Assembly: GCF_003590095.1 (NCBI RefSeq)
Contig: NC_039490.1
Location: 2,559,834-2,623,833 of the forward strand
DNA length: 64,000 nt
Reading direction: 5' to 3'
From: Trichoplusia ni
Taxonomy: Eukaryota; Arthropoda; Insecta; Lepidoptera; Noctuidae
Below the pieces are notes generated by a model, which saw nothing but the letters and a program-made list of their open reading frames with translations, did not search any database and was not told the DNA's origin. A program made the position numbers and the translations under genes. Numbering within the stretch: position 1 is the stretch's first letter; each line of letters begins with the position of its first letter. Positions 35,003 through 47,580 of this stretch are shown one piece after another.

Positions 35003-38000
35003 TAGATACATACGCATACTACCGCTGTCAAAGGTTGGCCTATTGCGAAAATTGAAGTCCAATCAAGATTTAGCGGACTTGAAATAGGAAGTGAACGGTC
35101 CTTTGTATCGATAACGATATAACATAATTGGTTAGTGTCCCAGTTTCGTGCCCTACGGAAAGGTGAAGGCAATGCAAATGTTAACATGCTTAAACTATTA
35201 CCTTTGCTCTAGTGCAAGGCGTGCCTTTTTCTAAATAGTTCTTTGTGTATGACAATGAGTGATCTTTGATTGGGATTATAAATGGTTTGATATCAAATTG
35301 AGGTCAAACGTCAGTTTTGGGTGTAGTTTGGCAAGTTGTAATTAATGTTACGTTTGTAATTGATTAATTCAATTAATCGTTCTTATGATTGATAGTTATT
35401 ATTTTTCTCGTTGGACTTTTGTAACTAAATATTTAGGTATCAAACTCGGCATGTTAATTGATATCGGTTTTTAGGTGTGTATATACGGATTTTTATCTTT
35501 AAATTATGTATTTAATCCAGAAATAATGATTCGGTTACGGATTTGTTTTTGAAATGATAAAAGTCATCAACCTAATACAACTTCTTAATCTAAATAATAA
35601 TGATTTAAACATACGAGTGCCATATCTTTTATTTCGTAATTTATTGAGGCTATTCGAAATCTGGTTTTAAACCAGGAATTGAATTAATATTCGTAATATA
35701 TAATATATTCGTAATAGTTTCGAATAAAAACGAGGAAAAAGCAATTCTTTGTAATGTACAGGTTTTTGTTATTTGGTCACTATGATTTAGAATCTTTCAA
35801 TATCTACTAATGTAATATTTGGTATGTTTGTTCATACCATTAAAATGTTGCCAAATATTTCAACAACGCCAATGCACGGTAGTATTTGTTTCCTAGTGTT
35901 TGTGATTAAATTCCTTATTGCGAAAGTCTTTTTATTAATGGTTGGCTTCGGAAGCCTTAATAGTGTGGGTTAAATACCACAAACCAATTCCGTAATCACC
36001 CTATATTACTAAAAATAACCAATAAACAACAATAGAATTATTTTCTTACCCAAGGGGTTTTTCCCGGAAGATGAATAATTTCGCCATTGACATTTAATCT
36101 CCAAAACCCACTCCTTTCATGGAAGCTTGAACCACAGTCATTCATTGATCTTCAGACTTAGGTAACAGTCAGAATGGCGTGACGTCACAGAGAAGAGTCA
36201 CGCTCGATCCCTACGTCAGAGCAAGTTGGAGGTGTGGTCACAACGTCAAAGGGACGCGGACGAAAAAGGGGCTTGTTTGACCGGGTCTGTCCGACGTCCG
36301 TGGACCGTGTGCACGTGTGTACTTCGCTTTATTTATGTGGTGGTCTTTAGGTCATACTGTTTTAAATGTCGGATGAGATATTTTGGGTTGGTGTCAGGTG
36401 TATCTTAGTTGGTGTGTTGTCAGAGTTTTTTTGGTTGGTTAATATTGAACTGTTTGGGTCTTTTAAATCTTAGGAGTCGTTTTTTTTAAAGCTAATTAAT
36501 TAAGTTTATTCTTAAGCCTCTGGCTCGTTTATTTTTTCTTCCATTGTTTTGGTCTGTGGTCTTGTCCCGACTGCATTTTCTTTCATATCGCTTCTCACAC
36601 AAACCATCCATTTTTCTTTGACCTCCATCTTCCTCTACATCCATCCTCACAGATTGTATATACATTGCGGTTTTATAAGCGTTAAACTATTAAATACCTC
36701 TTTTAATTTATTGAAGTACATCAATACATAGCTTGTTGCGATACATATCTGCAATGTTTCCTCTTGAACTGTTTCGGTCACAACATAACCAATCAAAGAT
36801 TAGTGACGAAGTATGTACATACTATCTACTAATTACAGTTGACACATTCAAGTCAAGTGTAGCAGATAGTGAGATAAGTACGTCGTCACTGAATCCATTG
36901 TTACATAACCTTAAGCTTTCTAAACATTAGCGATCTGACTCACTTCGACTATTGGGCCTTGTTTTAAAGTGAATGAAAGTGTTACGTACTCACACTTAAT
37001 ACAATTAAGTAGCTAGCTTTCTAAAGGAAAGATTTTTTCGTAATCGGATCAGTAGTTTCAGAGATAGCGAGGTAACAAACGGGTTTTTAGAGTGTGTTAT
37101 ATAATTGTTGTTATTGTGAACTTATGATAGGCTTACTGATTTGATAAGTACAGTCTTTCGATGCGACGTTTTATTTAATGATAAAGATTTTTGTTATTGT
37201 TTTCAATTGTAGTCAAAACGTTACCCTCTTGTTATCGTAGGCGTTTAATAAGCTCTTAATTATGAAACATACAGAAGACTAACTGGTATGTATGTAACAA
37301 TGAATAAAAAATATGCATAAACTAGTAGGTATTTGAAACATGAAAACCTCAAAATAAAGCCTTCTCACGGCGTATTTCTGGTTTTATGTATGGATTTGTG
37401 TGAGGTGCGGGTTTGATTGTAACAGGTTCAGGTTCAAAGTACCGTCTGTAGGTAGTGACATTCACATTTACAATTACAAAATAGTTCATATTTTGAAAAG
37501 TTGTTTTCGCCTACATCGCAATTTTGTAATTCCAATTAGCATTAAATAAATAGCGAAATTAAATTATAGAAAGACTAGTTATTTATGAAACATTAAAAAC
37601 ATTTGAGTTCATCATTTTGATTTTGCTCGATTATTTTTATTGGGTGTCATAAATTAACGATTCTGAGGAAATAGTTGATCACTGCCTTATCTTATGGTAT
37701 TTCTAATAAGTTGCTAAATTTAAAATGTGTTTTTTATAGAACTTATGATGACGATGTTTAAAGCTCATTTTTTTAATAAGTTTTGTTTTTTTAATTGTTT
37801 TGCTACTCATGAAGCCTAGGTACTAATGTTTAACGAGCTCTTACGATAATTAGGTGTTTGAATTTGAAATGTGATCGAGCTCTATTTTAAATCTTTTAAC
37901 GTATAATATGATGTCTAGCGTTGCTTATTGCTCTTAGTCTTTTGGTATATTTTACACTACTACATGAAAAAAGTAGAATTAGAAATAAAAAGAAAATAAA

Positions 38001-38400
38001 AATTGAAAAAATCACGTATTGAAAATTGAATTAATGTTCACGTTATCCGTGGAATTTTAAACGAGGTTAGAGAATTGAGTTATTTCTATAAAAGGCTATT
38101 GACAAGTTATTATGTCTGTATCATGTCCATAAAGGTTGGTTAACAGTCGTGAAATGTCAACGCGACCGTATCGTAATAACTGGACTGTTGTTGTCATGCC
38201 TTTTAGCAATAAACTAAAGAGAAAACTATGTATATTCATTGCAGATAGGTATGTATGTACTATTTACATATAGTTTTTCATCCAATTTATGGGTGCAGTT
38301 TTGTAAACATTTTTTTTGCAATATTTAATTGGTTTTTGAATGTTGATGTTATCATTGTAAGAAAGTTTTATAACAATTCTACGTTAATATAATATTAAAA
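35003..38400. other. Mostly plain sequence with one CRE-containing GC patch
   Basis: The exception is 36170-36325: TGACGTCA at 36180-36187, further TCACG/CGTCA words and GTGCACGTGTG, in a GC-rich patch that may be regulatory. A phrase at 37030-37080 (TAATCGGATCAGTAGTTTCA) is a common insect repeat tail. No gene is evident. Confidence 0.4.
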
Positions 38401-38435
38401 TGGTGGAATTAGTAATTTCACTCATGTGAACATCT

Positions 38436-38455
38436 GCCTCCGTGGCGCAATTGGC

Positions 38456-38492
<37 letters not shown>

Positions 38493-38509
38493 GAGCCCAC
38501 CCGGGGGCG
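38436..38509 (+). tRNA. tRNA-Asn (anticodon GTT)
   Basis: A complete cloverleaf: acceptor GCCTCCG/CGGGGGC (one U-G pair) with discriminator G, a D arm with A box TGGCGCAATTGG, anticodon stem TTCGG/CCGAA with loop CTGTTAA (GTT at 38470-38472), and T arm GGTGG-TTCGAGC-CCACC. Length is 74 nt with no intron and no encoded CCA. The intact pairing separates it from the SINE heads. It lies about 350 bp upstream of tRNA-Tyr on the same strand. Internal A and B boxes should drive Pol III. Confidence 0.97.
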
Positions 38510-38513
38510 GTTC

Positions 38514-38518
38514 TTTTT
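38514..38518 (+). terminator. Pol III terminator of tRNA-Asn
   Basis: A T5 run follows 5 nt after the discriminator base. Confidence 0.75.
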
Positions 38519-38855
38519 GTATTTTCATTCTGTTTTTTCACAAATTTTAGACAATTATTTTAGATATTTTGTAGTAAATACTTTTTGTTAAATTATTTTT
38601 ATAATATTTATTTAAGGATGAAATATTGAAAATGTTATGAAAAATAAATAATTACAAAACCAAAAGCGCATAACGCTTATTATTCTAAATGAGGTCTAAT
38701 GCTCGAATATCATCAGTCTTCATAAAGTAACTATTCTGCCTTTGCCTATTGCTCTTTTTTGGAATTTTCAGAGTAATTATTTAAATAGAATACAGATAAT
38801 ATAGAGTAAATTTTGTTACGCGTAAATGATCGACTATTTCAATCTACTACGTAAG

Positions 38856-38944
38856 CCTTCGATAGCTCAGTTGGTAGAGCGGTGGACTGTAGAGTAATGA
38901 ATGTTGATATCCATAGGTCGCTGGTTCAAATCCGGCTCGAAGGA
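38856..38944 (+). tRNA. tRNA-Tyr (anticodon GTA) with intron
   Basis: Acceptor CCTTCGA pairs with TCGAAGG, discriminator A. The D arm is TAGCTCAGTTGGTAGAGC and the T arm GCTGG-TTCAAAT-CCGGC. The anticodon loop CTGTAGA is split one base after the GTA anticodon by a 16-nt intron (38893-38908), as in other animal tRNA-Tyr genes. The mature length is 73 nt, matching insect tRNA-Tyr. Splicing by the tRNA endonuclease is therefore required. Confidence 0.97.
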
Positions 38945-38947
38945 GTC

Positions 38948-38952
38948 TTTTT
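38948..38952 (+). terminator. Pol III terminator of tRNA-Tyr
   Basis: A T5 run follows 4 nt after the tRNA 3' end. Confidence 0.75.
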
Positions 38953-39454
38953 GCAATTCACACAACGTTTGATTTTTATTTTTCGTAATTTATTGGAAGT
39001 TGTTGTAATTATTTTGGCAATATTATATTAAAATCGATATATTATGATGTTAGATGACATTTTACAAGATAAATTATTTAATCTTTATTAAAAAAAATCC
39101 TTATAAACTGTATGGTTATGATTTTACTTATATTAATAATCACACGCATTTGCCCATTAGTCAGGCCAAGTGGACCTTTGAAACAAAAATAATTCAGGTA
39201 TTTTTTAAGGTCAGCCTGTACGTATAAGGCTGGGTTACATTGTTCACTTCCTACAAGATCTAGATAAAAGATATTAGTCGTTATCCTCGACACACCAATA
39301 TTCGACAGATTAAAATTATCTTGCTTCAAAATGTCGACCTACATATCAAATTGTTGATCGATATTTATTAAGTTGTACCTGACAGTTATTTTATACATAT
39401 TTTAATAATTAAGTTGAACTTATTGTACTTATGCTACTTACAATAATATTCTTA

Positions 39455-39642
39455 TCTTAATATATATAAATCTCGTGTCACAATGTTTGTCCTCAATGGA
39501 CTCCTAAACCACTTAACCGATTATAATAAAATTCGCACACCATGTGCAGTTCGATCCAACTTGAGAGATAGGATAGTTTAAATCTCAAGTTATAGTCGCA
39601 ATTTCTACTAACCACGCGAATGAAGTCGCGGGCAACAGCTAG
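39455..39642 (+). mobile_element. Non-autonomous Helitron, short subfamily
   Basis: It runs A|TCTTAATATATATAAATCTC to CGCGGGCAACAGCTAG|T. The interior (CACAATGTTTGTCCTCAATG, then GACTCCTAAACCACTTAACC) differs from the main subfamily, while the last ~30 bp are shared. Confidence 0.8.
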
Positions 39643-39720
39643 TATAGATATATAATATAAAATATTATTTATACAGCTATAGCAAAGATCGTTTGAATAT
39701 GTAAAATGGCATTTTAAGGT

Positions 39721-39738
39721 AAGAAAGAAAGAAAGAAA
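39721..39738. repeat. (GAAA)n microsatellite
   Basis: A short uninterrupted AAGA/GAAA tetranucleotide run. Confidence 0.8.
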
Positions 39739-40048
39739 ATACGTTTATTCACGCACGCGTGTGACACAGCCTTACAAACAATAAACATAAATAATAAAAA
39801 AAAAATATATCAGTCGTTAGAAATAAGAAAAGACGAGTTACAATTAAAAAACAATTAAGGTCTCCAGTCTCTACACGGCTCTTGTTTAACTATATTTTGG
39901 GCTCTTGGATAACGTAAAACCTTTTTATGTACTGAGGTATAACAAGAGTGTATTTCAGACGGAAAAACAACTGAAATACACTGGAATATTCTGACAAAAA
40001 GAAGTAGTTATTGTACTTTTTACAAGTAAGTAATGTATGTCATCATGA

Positions 40049-40305
40049 GCAGCTAACGACCAGTGTTCTACTAGGAGGGACTGCCTACCTATCCGATACC
40101 TCTTACTTAGATTTTTTGTCAGACTTTCTAACTTTTGGCTACCTGTAATGACTAACAAACATATGTTATTAACAAGCATGGTCCACAATTTACCGTGCCT
40201 GTCGAAACACAGAGGAACTCATTATGAGTTTAATGGACACCAATCTAAGGATCGACCGTAGCAAGCGTAGCCTAACCTGTGATCGTCCCAGTTTGCTGCT
40301 TTGCC
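40049..40305 (-). mobile_element. 5S rRNA-derived SINE, decayed copy
   Basis: The minus strand carries GACGATCACAGGTTAGGC and GGTCGATCCTTAGATTGGTG (5S-like promoter, 40257-40238), then TTCCTCTGTGTTTCGACAGG and the shared body. It is more diverged than the copy at 19.5 kb. Confidence 0.65.
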
Positions 40306-40410
40306 ACTAGCTCTTTTTATAAGTCTCCTCTCTTTTGCAAGTACCTAAATAATAATTATCAAAATACAATTCAATATACCTATGGTTAATAAATAGTCTT
40401 CATTGATTCC

Positions 40411-40646
40411 TTGATTTTGCTATTTACAAAGGCCAATAAATGAATGGGAATTGGATTAAATTTGAAACTATTCCTTTTCTCTTTGCCAACACAATAATTG
40501 GAAATTAATTGTATTGACCGTCATTGTTCCGCCCCGTACTGAATTTCCAATTTATGTGTAGGAAAAATGCTTAAGAGAATACCTAAGTGTCATTTTAAGC
40601 CAATTTTCTTTCATTCATGAGCCATTGTAAATAGCAGAATTGGGGC
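40411..40646. mobile_element. Long-TIR MITE copy
   Basis: It starts near TTGATTTTGCTATTTACAAA and ends ATTGTAAATAGCAGAATTGG-GGC. The TIRs and the AAAATGCTTAAGAGAATA word are shared with the other copies. The left terminus is decayed. Confidence 0.7.
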
Positions 40647-41734
40647 TCAGAAATTGACAAACCGCAACACGGTGAATAATTTTGTGTATATATTTCGCAA
40701 CTGACTTTGAAATTTAAACCTAACACCGGCTAAACATTCGGACTAGTAAACCACCTTGAATACAATCCTATTCCTTTCTAAATATAGTTTGCATGCGACG
40801 CGTGAGAAAAATATCAGATATAACAATATTCTGTTTTATATTGTAGAGATAATAATCCGACAATATTTTTATTAGTGCCCGGATGTCCAGATTTTTTACG
40901 CAATTTTTGTTTCGTCTGTGATTTGTCTGACCTTGTTTTGAGCAGGATTTTCTGATTCATATACGTGACAAAGAAGGTTATAGGAAGATAAATTGGGTTT
41001 TTATTGCAAACCGTTGCAAACTTCAATATTAAAAAGAATATCAAGGTATTTCATTCTTGGTTACCAAAACGATCTAGTTGAAAAGATTGAAGGTGTGAGA
41101 TTTTTTATGGGCAATTACTTGTTTATTTATTTATTACTTATACCAACAGCATAACATACATATTTAACAAATTAGAAATTAAGTAACATAGTGTCTCGTA
41201 TGCATGCCTATTATAGGTACACACAGCATTTATATTATAGGTGTACTAAGGTTTTTCTTACATGAATTTATATTAAATTAAAATTTACTTATACAAATAA
41301 AAAAATGTACTAAAACTAGGGGTAATAAAACAAGTTAAACAACTAGCTCTAATTAAATATTAAGAAAGATTGTTTTTCTTGTTACTTACAGGATAACATT
41401 ACTTATTAAAACATCTGTAGAGTCGAATACTAGCTCAATTCATGTTTTCAACCGTATAATAAATTGCTGTTTTATCACATTGTATTAAATCATGTTTCAT
41501 TACAAGATCTTTTAATACTTAGCCCAATTTCAACGTCTGACATCATCAAGATCGGTCTGTCAGACACACAGAGTAATTATTTATTTCAGTGCAGACAAGG
41601 TTTTTTCGCGTCTTGCATGACTCGTATCAGCCGGTCTGCTAAGAACCTGACATCAATCACTGCTATTCATAGCATTTTAAATTGAAACGAGTACATTATT
41701 ACGTAAGCTAAGTAATTAGTCTGACTGAAATCAT

Positions 41735-41800
41735 AAAGAACCCCGTCAAGTGTGAGACGGACTCGTAATGTTAAGGGTTTCTTGCAAATAGGGTAATGAA
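41735..41800. repeat. Fragment of a common insect repeat phrase
   Basis: AACCCCGTCAAGTGTGAGAC-GGACTCG followed by AAGGGTTT resembles a dispersed repeat family ('GTGAGTCGGACTCG...AAGGGTTCCGTA'). Related scraps are near 28475-28530, 43300-43370 and 63740-63810. Boundaries cannot be set. Confidence 0.35.
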
Positions 41801-42073
41801 AACAAATCGGTTGGGTGTCAAATAAATTTTAGGGTCGATACAAACATTAAAATGTCACACAACAAATTTACTATCTTAACACACGTTTTTGAAACTATAA
41901 TTTATTTCTGGTGCTTTATGAACGTGGCTGGGCCGCTTTTGTACATTTATGGCACTGCCGAATTCCATGTGAAATTAATGTAGTTGTAGAAAAAGTTGTG
42001 AAATAGAGATGCCGCTCTACACCGTGTAGATCACTAGTAATATTATCACAATAAAGTGACGGTAGGCCATCAG

Positions 42074-42322
42074 GACCCCGGTTCTGCTATTTTACAATGG
42101 TGCATGAATGAATGGCAATTGGATTCAATATGAAATTATTCCTACTCTCTTAAGCATTTTGCCAATACAATAATTAGAACTTAATTGTATTGACCTTGAG
42201 TGTACCGTCCTGTACTGAATTTATAATTATTGTGCAGGAAAATGCTTAAGAAAATACGAAAATTTTCATTTTGAGCCAAGTTTAATTCATTCATCGGCGG
42301 GTGTAAATAGCAGAATTTGGAC
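42074..42322. mobile_element. Long-TIR MITE copy
   Basis: It runs from GACCCCGGTTCTGCTATTTT to GTAAATAGCAGAATTTGGAC, with the GCATGAATGAATGGCAATTG subterminal word and AAGCATTTTGCC/AAAATGCTTAAG internally. Confidence 0.7.
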
Positions 42323-43664
42323 AGGACTATGACGTAATTTTAATAACTAAAAATAATAAATGGTCTCTTGAAAAATCTGTACGTATACATGAAACTTAAA
42401 GTTCAATGTAATTTAGCTAACTCATATCAATAAATCGTTATTAAATATCAGAAATTATAAAAACATTTATGTATGTATGAAGATCACAAATTAATTCCAG
42501 TTTTAAATGTTTAAAGTGTAGCTCAAATGTCATCAAGACCTTGTTTTTTTATGTTCCAGTTTTATATTTAAGAAGATTATTTTTTACTTCAATAAATAAA
42601 ATAAAAAACGAGTAAAAACACGTCTCGAGTTGAGTAGGTAATAAATAATAATTAAGTTCCTATATTTGATTTATTTTGATTTATCTTTCAAGATTTCTTT
42701 GTTTTTAAATGATAAATGCCAGAACTTCTGAATACTGACACTTTGATAAATTACATAACCTTTTGACATTCCGAACACATTTTATCGTGGATTTTCTTTG
42801 GTTTTTGATTGGAAGAGTTTATTAATTGTATCTAATAATCTCCGCCCACATAACAATCTTTTAGGTTTAAGCATTGATAGATATAGATCACTTCGCTTGC
42901 CCACGGCGATTTGAAATCCAGATTTTCATCAAGATGTTTTCCTTCGCCGTTTGTAAGCGAGAACATCCTCCCTAGAGTTTACACGTGCCTAACAAGGAAC
43001 CGAAATTCCAACATAACAGTTTTTTATAGTAAAATGAGATAAATAGTTTTAATCCATAACCATTTCTCAGTCAATTGCGAGTCAGACTCCAGTCGTATTG
43101 AACCTTTAGGGACCAGTTTCCCTGAAGGTTTATTACGACTGGACTAAAAAGGATCAAATTTGCAAAAAAATGGGTACCTTTCAATATGACCGTACCAAAG
43201 TCGTACCGCTTAACTTCAATTCTATCTTTATTCTCTTGTTTTAGTGGAAACAAAAACATAATCTATAAAAAAAACAACCTGAGGATCATAACAAACGGTC
43301 GCATGTATACCGGGGTCCCAATGATCGGGTTCCGTTTTCACCGTTTAGCTACGGAACTCTAATAATTGAATGAAGCGCCTGCGTCTGAGAGGACTTAGTT
43401 ATTATTTTAGCACGTGCCCTAGAAATATCAACTTGATTGTCGTAACAACGTTTTTAATAATATTTAATTTCATAGCTAAACAATGGTGGCAATGGGATGA
43501 AGATTTCTTGGATTTAAACACGTTTTGAATCGTTCCCAAGCAGATACGATCATTGATAAAAAATAATTTTTTATATTCATTTTAAGTATGCCATCTTCGA
43601 ATTTAATTACTGACATCGAAACATTTTACTTTCGCCAGTCAAACACACAGCGCCCCAATTCGGG

Positions 43665-43876
43665 GCCCCGATTTTGCTATTTACAACGGCCGATGAATGA
43701 ATGACAGTTGGATTAAATTTGTAATTATTCCAATTTTGCCAACACAATAATTAAAAATTTAATGTATTGATAGAGCAGAGCATGCATTACTGCATTTGTA
43801 AGTATTGTGTTGAAAAAATGCTTAAAATAATACGAAAAGAGCCAATTTCATAAAATAGCAATAGCACAATTGGGGC
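43665..43876. mobile_element. Long-TIR MITE copy
   Basis: It runs from GCCCCGATTTTGCTATTTAC to ATAGCACAATTGGGGC. The right subterminal region is partly deleted (the CATTCATTCAT word is missing). A stray GCCCCAATTC just left of it (43652-43661) may be a terminus scrap of another copy. Confidence 0.65.
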
Positions 43877-44736
43877 TCTGGGAATGCCCAATTATTGCGT
43901 CAAATTTGACAAGTTACAAGTAGCCTATACTTACATCATCAACTAGAATATAATACGAATATTTCACATACCATAAACTTCGTAATACAAAGGTCTTGTT
44001 CTAGTATTCGATGATACAAATACCAATATAAGAATTAATCGCAACAATCTATTCACATCAAGGGCAAATAACCGTCCGGTATTGCTCGCATACCTATTTA
44101 TTAACCATCCATATTAATTGGTAATTTTATGACTAATTAAGAGATTTAAGTAGGCATTTAAATTGTTAATGAGTAGAATCTTTGAAAATAGATCTGATGT
44201 ATTTGTGAGATACGTATATTGCTTCTTAAACCAGAAGCACTGAATACATTTAATTTTATTGCATTCCACATGTATTCTTAGCTGGTAAAACATATAAATA
44301 GATTATAACATGGACCCTGTGGGGCACAGCAAATAAGTAATTTAAGAAGAGAGGAAGCTTATTGTTGATCGTTTATCTTTATTGCACAAAATATTACTTT
44401 CAAACTTGTATTTAGTATTTACCTATGTAAATGGTCATATATTTATTGAGATATGGTAATAATATTGGCTATGTCTCGGTGGGAAATACGTATCCAATAT
44501 TTTTGGTGATCTGTCTCATGGGCTAAACAGTTATTTTGTCAAAACCCTATTGAATATATTCAGGCAGTAAAATCATCTGTTACTCGTAAACGTGTACCCC
44601 GTTATATCTGTATAATGTATACAGTAGTAGATAAGTATATTCAGGATCTATTTCAGTTTCATAACATATGGGGATCTGTTACGGCTGACCTTGCCCGTAG
44701 TATGCGTGCATTGCGTAATACTCCGTCTTTATAACA

Positions 44737-44954
44737 TCTCTACTAATATTATAAATGCGAAATTACTCTGTCTGTCTGTCTGTTACGTTTTCACGTCTAA
44801 ACCACTGAACTGATTTTAATGAAATTTAGTGCAGAAATAGAGTTAACCTTGAGAAAGAACATAAGATAGTTTTTATCCCGGACTTTTGAAGAGTTCTCTT
44901 GGAAACGCGATATAACCGACCACGACGCGGGCGAAGCCGCGGGCGAATAGCTAG
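44737..44954 (+). mobile_element. Non-autonomous Helitron with (GTCT)n microsatellite
   Basis: It runs A|TCTCTACTAATATTATAAAT to GCGGGCGAATAGCTAG|T. Near its 5' end it carries CTGTCTGTCTGTCTG, the (GTCY)n type of repeat known to travel with Lep1-like elements. Confidence 0.8.
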
Positions 44955-45794
44955 TTGATTATATGAGATTTCATAGATAGAGATATGAAAAAGAAAGGAG
45001 TTTTAATGGACTTTTTATTCTATAGATTAACACAGATTCATGAACGACAATAAAAAGGTTGGTCGTCAATTAGACCATTGAAACAGTTACATTCTTAGTA
45101 AACGATTTTTCTAATTTATTTATTTTGTAACTGTGTTTTCCGCTCTATCAGTCGTCTGTTTAAAGTCTCAGCGAGGGGTTGATTTTGAGGTCAACGACTT
45201 TGTTATGTGACGCGATTAATGATAGGTTTGTGACGTGTGGACTCATATTTTATTCTAAGCAATGTCTAAACTAATACCCATAATAAAAATTGCTGGGTTT
45301 GAAACTAGATGGCGATTTAAAATAGGTGCGTTATTACACACCTGTCAATGTTACTTACAAATTCACACCATTGCAATCAGACTCTTCCGAAGTTTGACGT
45401 TTTATACCGAGAGTGAGATGCAAGTACAACAAATCCTAAAGTCTGGTAGAGATAGCGATACGTTGTGACAGTTATAACGTACTTCAGAGGGGTCAAGTAT
45501 TATTGGTTAAAAGTATGTAACTTAGTAACTAGACTGGAATCGGATGTAGTTAATTAGCCTCGAGTTTTGCGAAACTTTGTAGAAATCCTGATTGCAAACT
45601 TCTTGGCAACAAGTTTGCAGTCACATGATGATTTGAGAGTTGTCGTAATAATACATTAATAGATATATTCCAAGATATATGTATTGAAATCGAAGCAAAT
45701 GGATTCATTTGTAAGTAAATGCTAAATAGCACTTTAACGTGAATGAGACGTCTTTAATTCTTTACTAATAACTAAACTAATCTATACTAATCTA

Positions 45795-46054
45795 TCTATA
45801 CTAATATATAAAGCTGAAGAGTTTGTTTGTTTGTTTGTTTGAACGCGCTAATCTCAGGAACTACTGGTCCAAATTGAAAAAATCTTTTTGTGTTGAATAG
45901 ACCATTCATCGAGGAAGGCTTTAGGTTATAAACCATCACGCTGCGACTAATAGGAGCTAAGATATAATGGAAAATGTGAAAAAACCGGGCAGGTATACCT
46001 AAATCATAACTTATATCTTCTACCCACGGGGACGAAGTCGCGGGCAACAGCTAG
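45795..46054 (+). mobile_element. Non-autonomous Helitron, Lep1-type main subfamily
   Basis: It runs A|TCTATACTAATATATAAAGC to CGCGGGCAACAGCTAG|T and contains (GTTT)n. By eye it is roughly 95% identical to the copy at 54816-55084, so the two are relatively recent. TC repeats just upstream (from 45781) leave the exact first base open. Confidence 0.85.
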
Positions 46055-47131
46055 TAAGTAAATATTTTCATAGATGCTGTGTTAAAATCTGAAGATTAAT
46101 TCGATAATTTGAAATTCAGATTTTCTTCTTTAAAGAGATATATGAGCAGAATGAACAAGCGCTTTGCGTTGTTTTTCGCATACTTCATTTGGGTTTTCAA
46201 TTAAACCTTGTCCCGTTGTACAAATAATTAACCATGTAATGTGACGTAATGGTTATACTATGTCTTAAATCTTTAAGATTTTGTGGGTTGAGGAACGAAA
46301 AGTGAATTATGTATTGTTGTTGATAAGTTCATGTTCATAATTATATGTGTACTTGATAGCTTTTTTCTGAAAAATTTGGCATACAAAGCATACAACTTGA
46401 TAAATATGTTTGTTTGAAATTTGTACGTCGACCGTGGGTTGTTTTAGTGGTTTCTTTATTCCATACAGCCAAGAGAAATTTCAATACAACTATTAATAAA
46501 TACAATGTAATAATCTCATTTTGTCAAAATGATCGAAATTCTCGTAATCCCAATGTTGGCGTGTTCTAAAAGTTGTAAATAAATGATGTTACGCAATCAC
46601 GCGCAGTCAGCGTACGCGTATAGTGCAAAAAACAACACTTTAATATCGACCCTATTTTTATTAAAGTAAAGTTCCTTATCGCGCTATTTGACGTGGGTAT
46701 AGTTACTGAATCGTGCGCATAGACTCACGATAGTCTATTACAAGGGATAACAATGTATTATGAATTTTATTTTATTGTAACTTTAATTTCTTTGATCTAT
46801 CAAAGATTTACGATGAAAATTTTGGTCTTACATACTATAATTTTAATAGATCACAAACCACAGATACAAATTACCTTAATTTGAAAAATAAATACATTAT
46901 GTGTTTTGTTTTTCAACCTTTTTGGTGGATATCCGATAAATAATATTGAAAATAGCATATTCTTAAAAAAAAATGCAAACGTTTCACCTTCCATAAACTA
47001 GTAACTCAAAATCACTAGTTTAATATATTGGTATGGTTTTCATTGACAATGGTTTTTCAGGTTTGCGAATACGATGTCCAATTTAATCACTCATTTAATA
47101 TTTTTATAATAACTATCGTGAGACTGATTCA

Positions 47132-47336
47132 TTATTAAATGATGTAACGGTTTACTCACGCGTATTTATCGGGGTAGCCCGACTAGTTTCGACGCGGCGG
47201 GATCGCGAGTCGAACTCAACTCGTTCGACTCGCGATCCCGCCGCGTCTGCTCATGATTAAGGACTCCGGTTGGGTCCGAAACTAGTCGGGCTACCCCGAT
47301 AAATACGCGTGAGTAAACCGTTACATCATTTAATAA
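47132..47336. mobile_element. Double inverted-repeat (foldback-like) element
   Basis: The outer arms (47132-47191 and 47277-47336) are exact 60-bp complements. Inside them the arms 47191-47215 and 47223-47247 are exact 25-bp complements around a 7-nt loop (TCAACTC). A 29-nt unpaired segment (47248-47276, with ATTAAGGACTCCGGTTGGGT) lies on the right side only. The inner arms are very GC-rich. It has no reading frame. Half copies lie at 4524-4636 and 53506-53622, so it is a dispersed, presumably non-autonomous DNA element. Confidence 0.85.
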
Positions 47337-47439
47337 CTCATTTAATAGTTTATGTACACAAAAGTATACAAAAATATCTTGTATCGTTGTCTGTTACTGG
47401 ACCATTGGATCTAAGTAAATAATACCGTAGTAGTTCAAA

Positions 47440-47580
47440 TTAGTCGATTGCATGGATAGAAGAGTTGCGGTTTTGATCCCCGTGTAGAACAAACGTTTTT
47501 GTGATCCACGAATGCTTGTCCTGAGTCTGGGTGTCTTTTTGCATATGACTTTATTTTTTGTGAAACCAAACGCGATACAA
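47440..47580 (+). mobile_element. tRNA-derived SINE (family 1), decayed
   Basis: TTTTGATCCCCGTGTAGAAC is a worn B box plus family body, followed by GTGATCCACGAATGCTTGTC and CTGAGTCTGGGTGTC. The A-box region is not recognisable. Confidence 0.55.
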
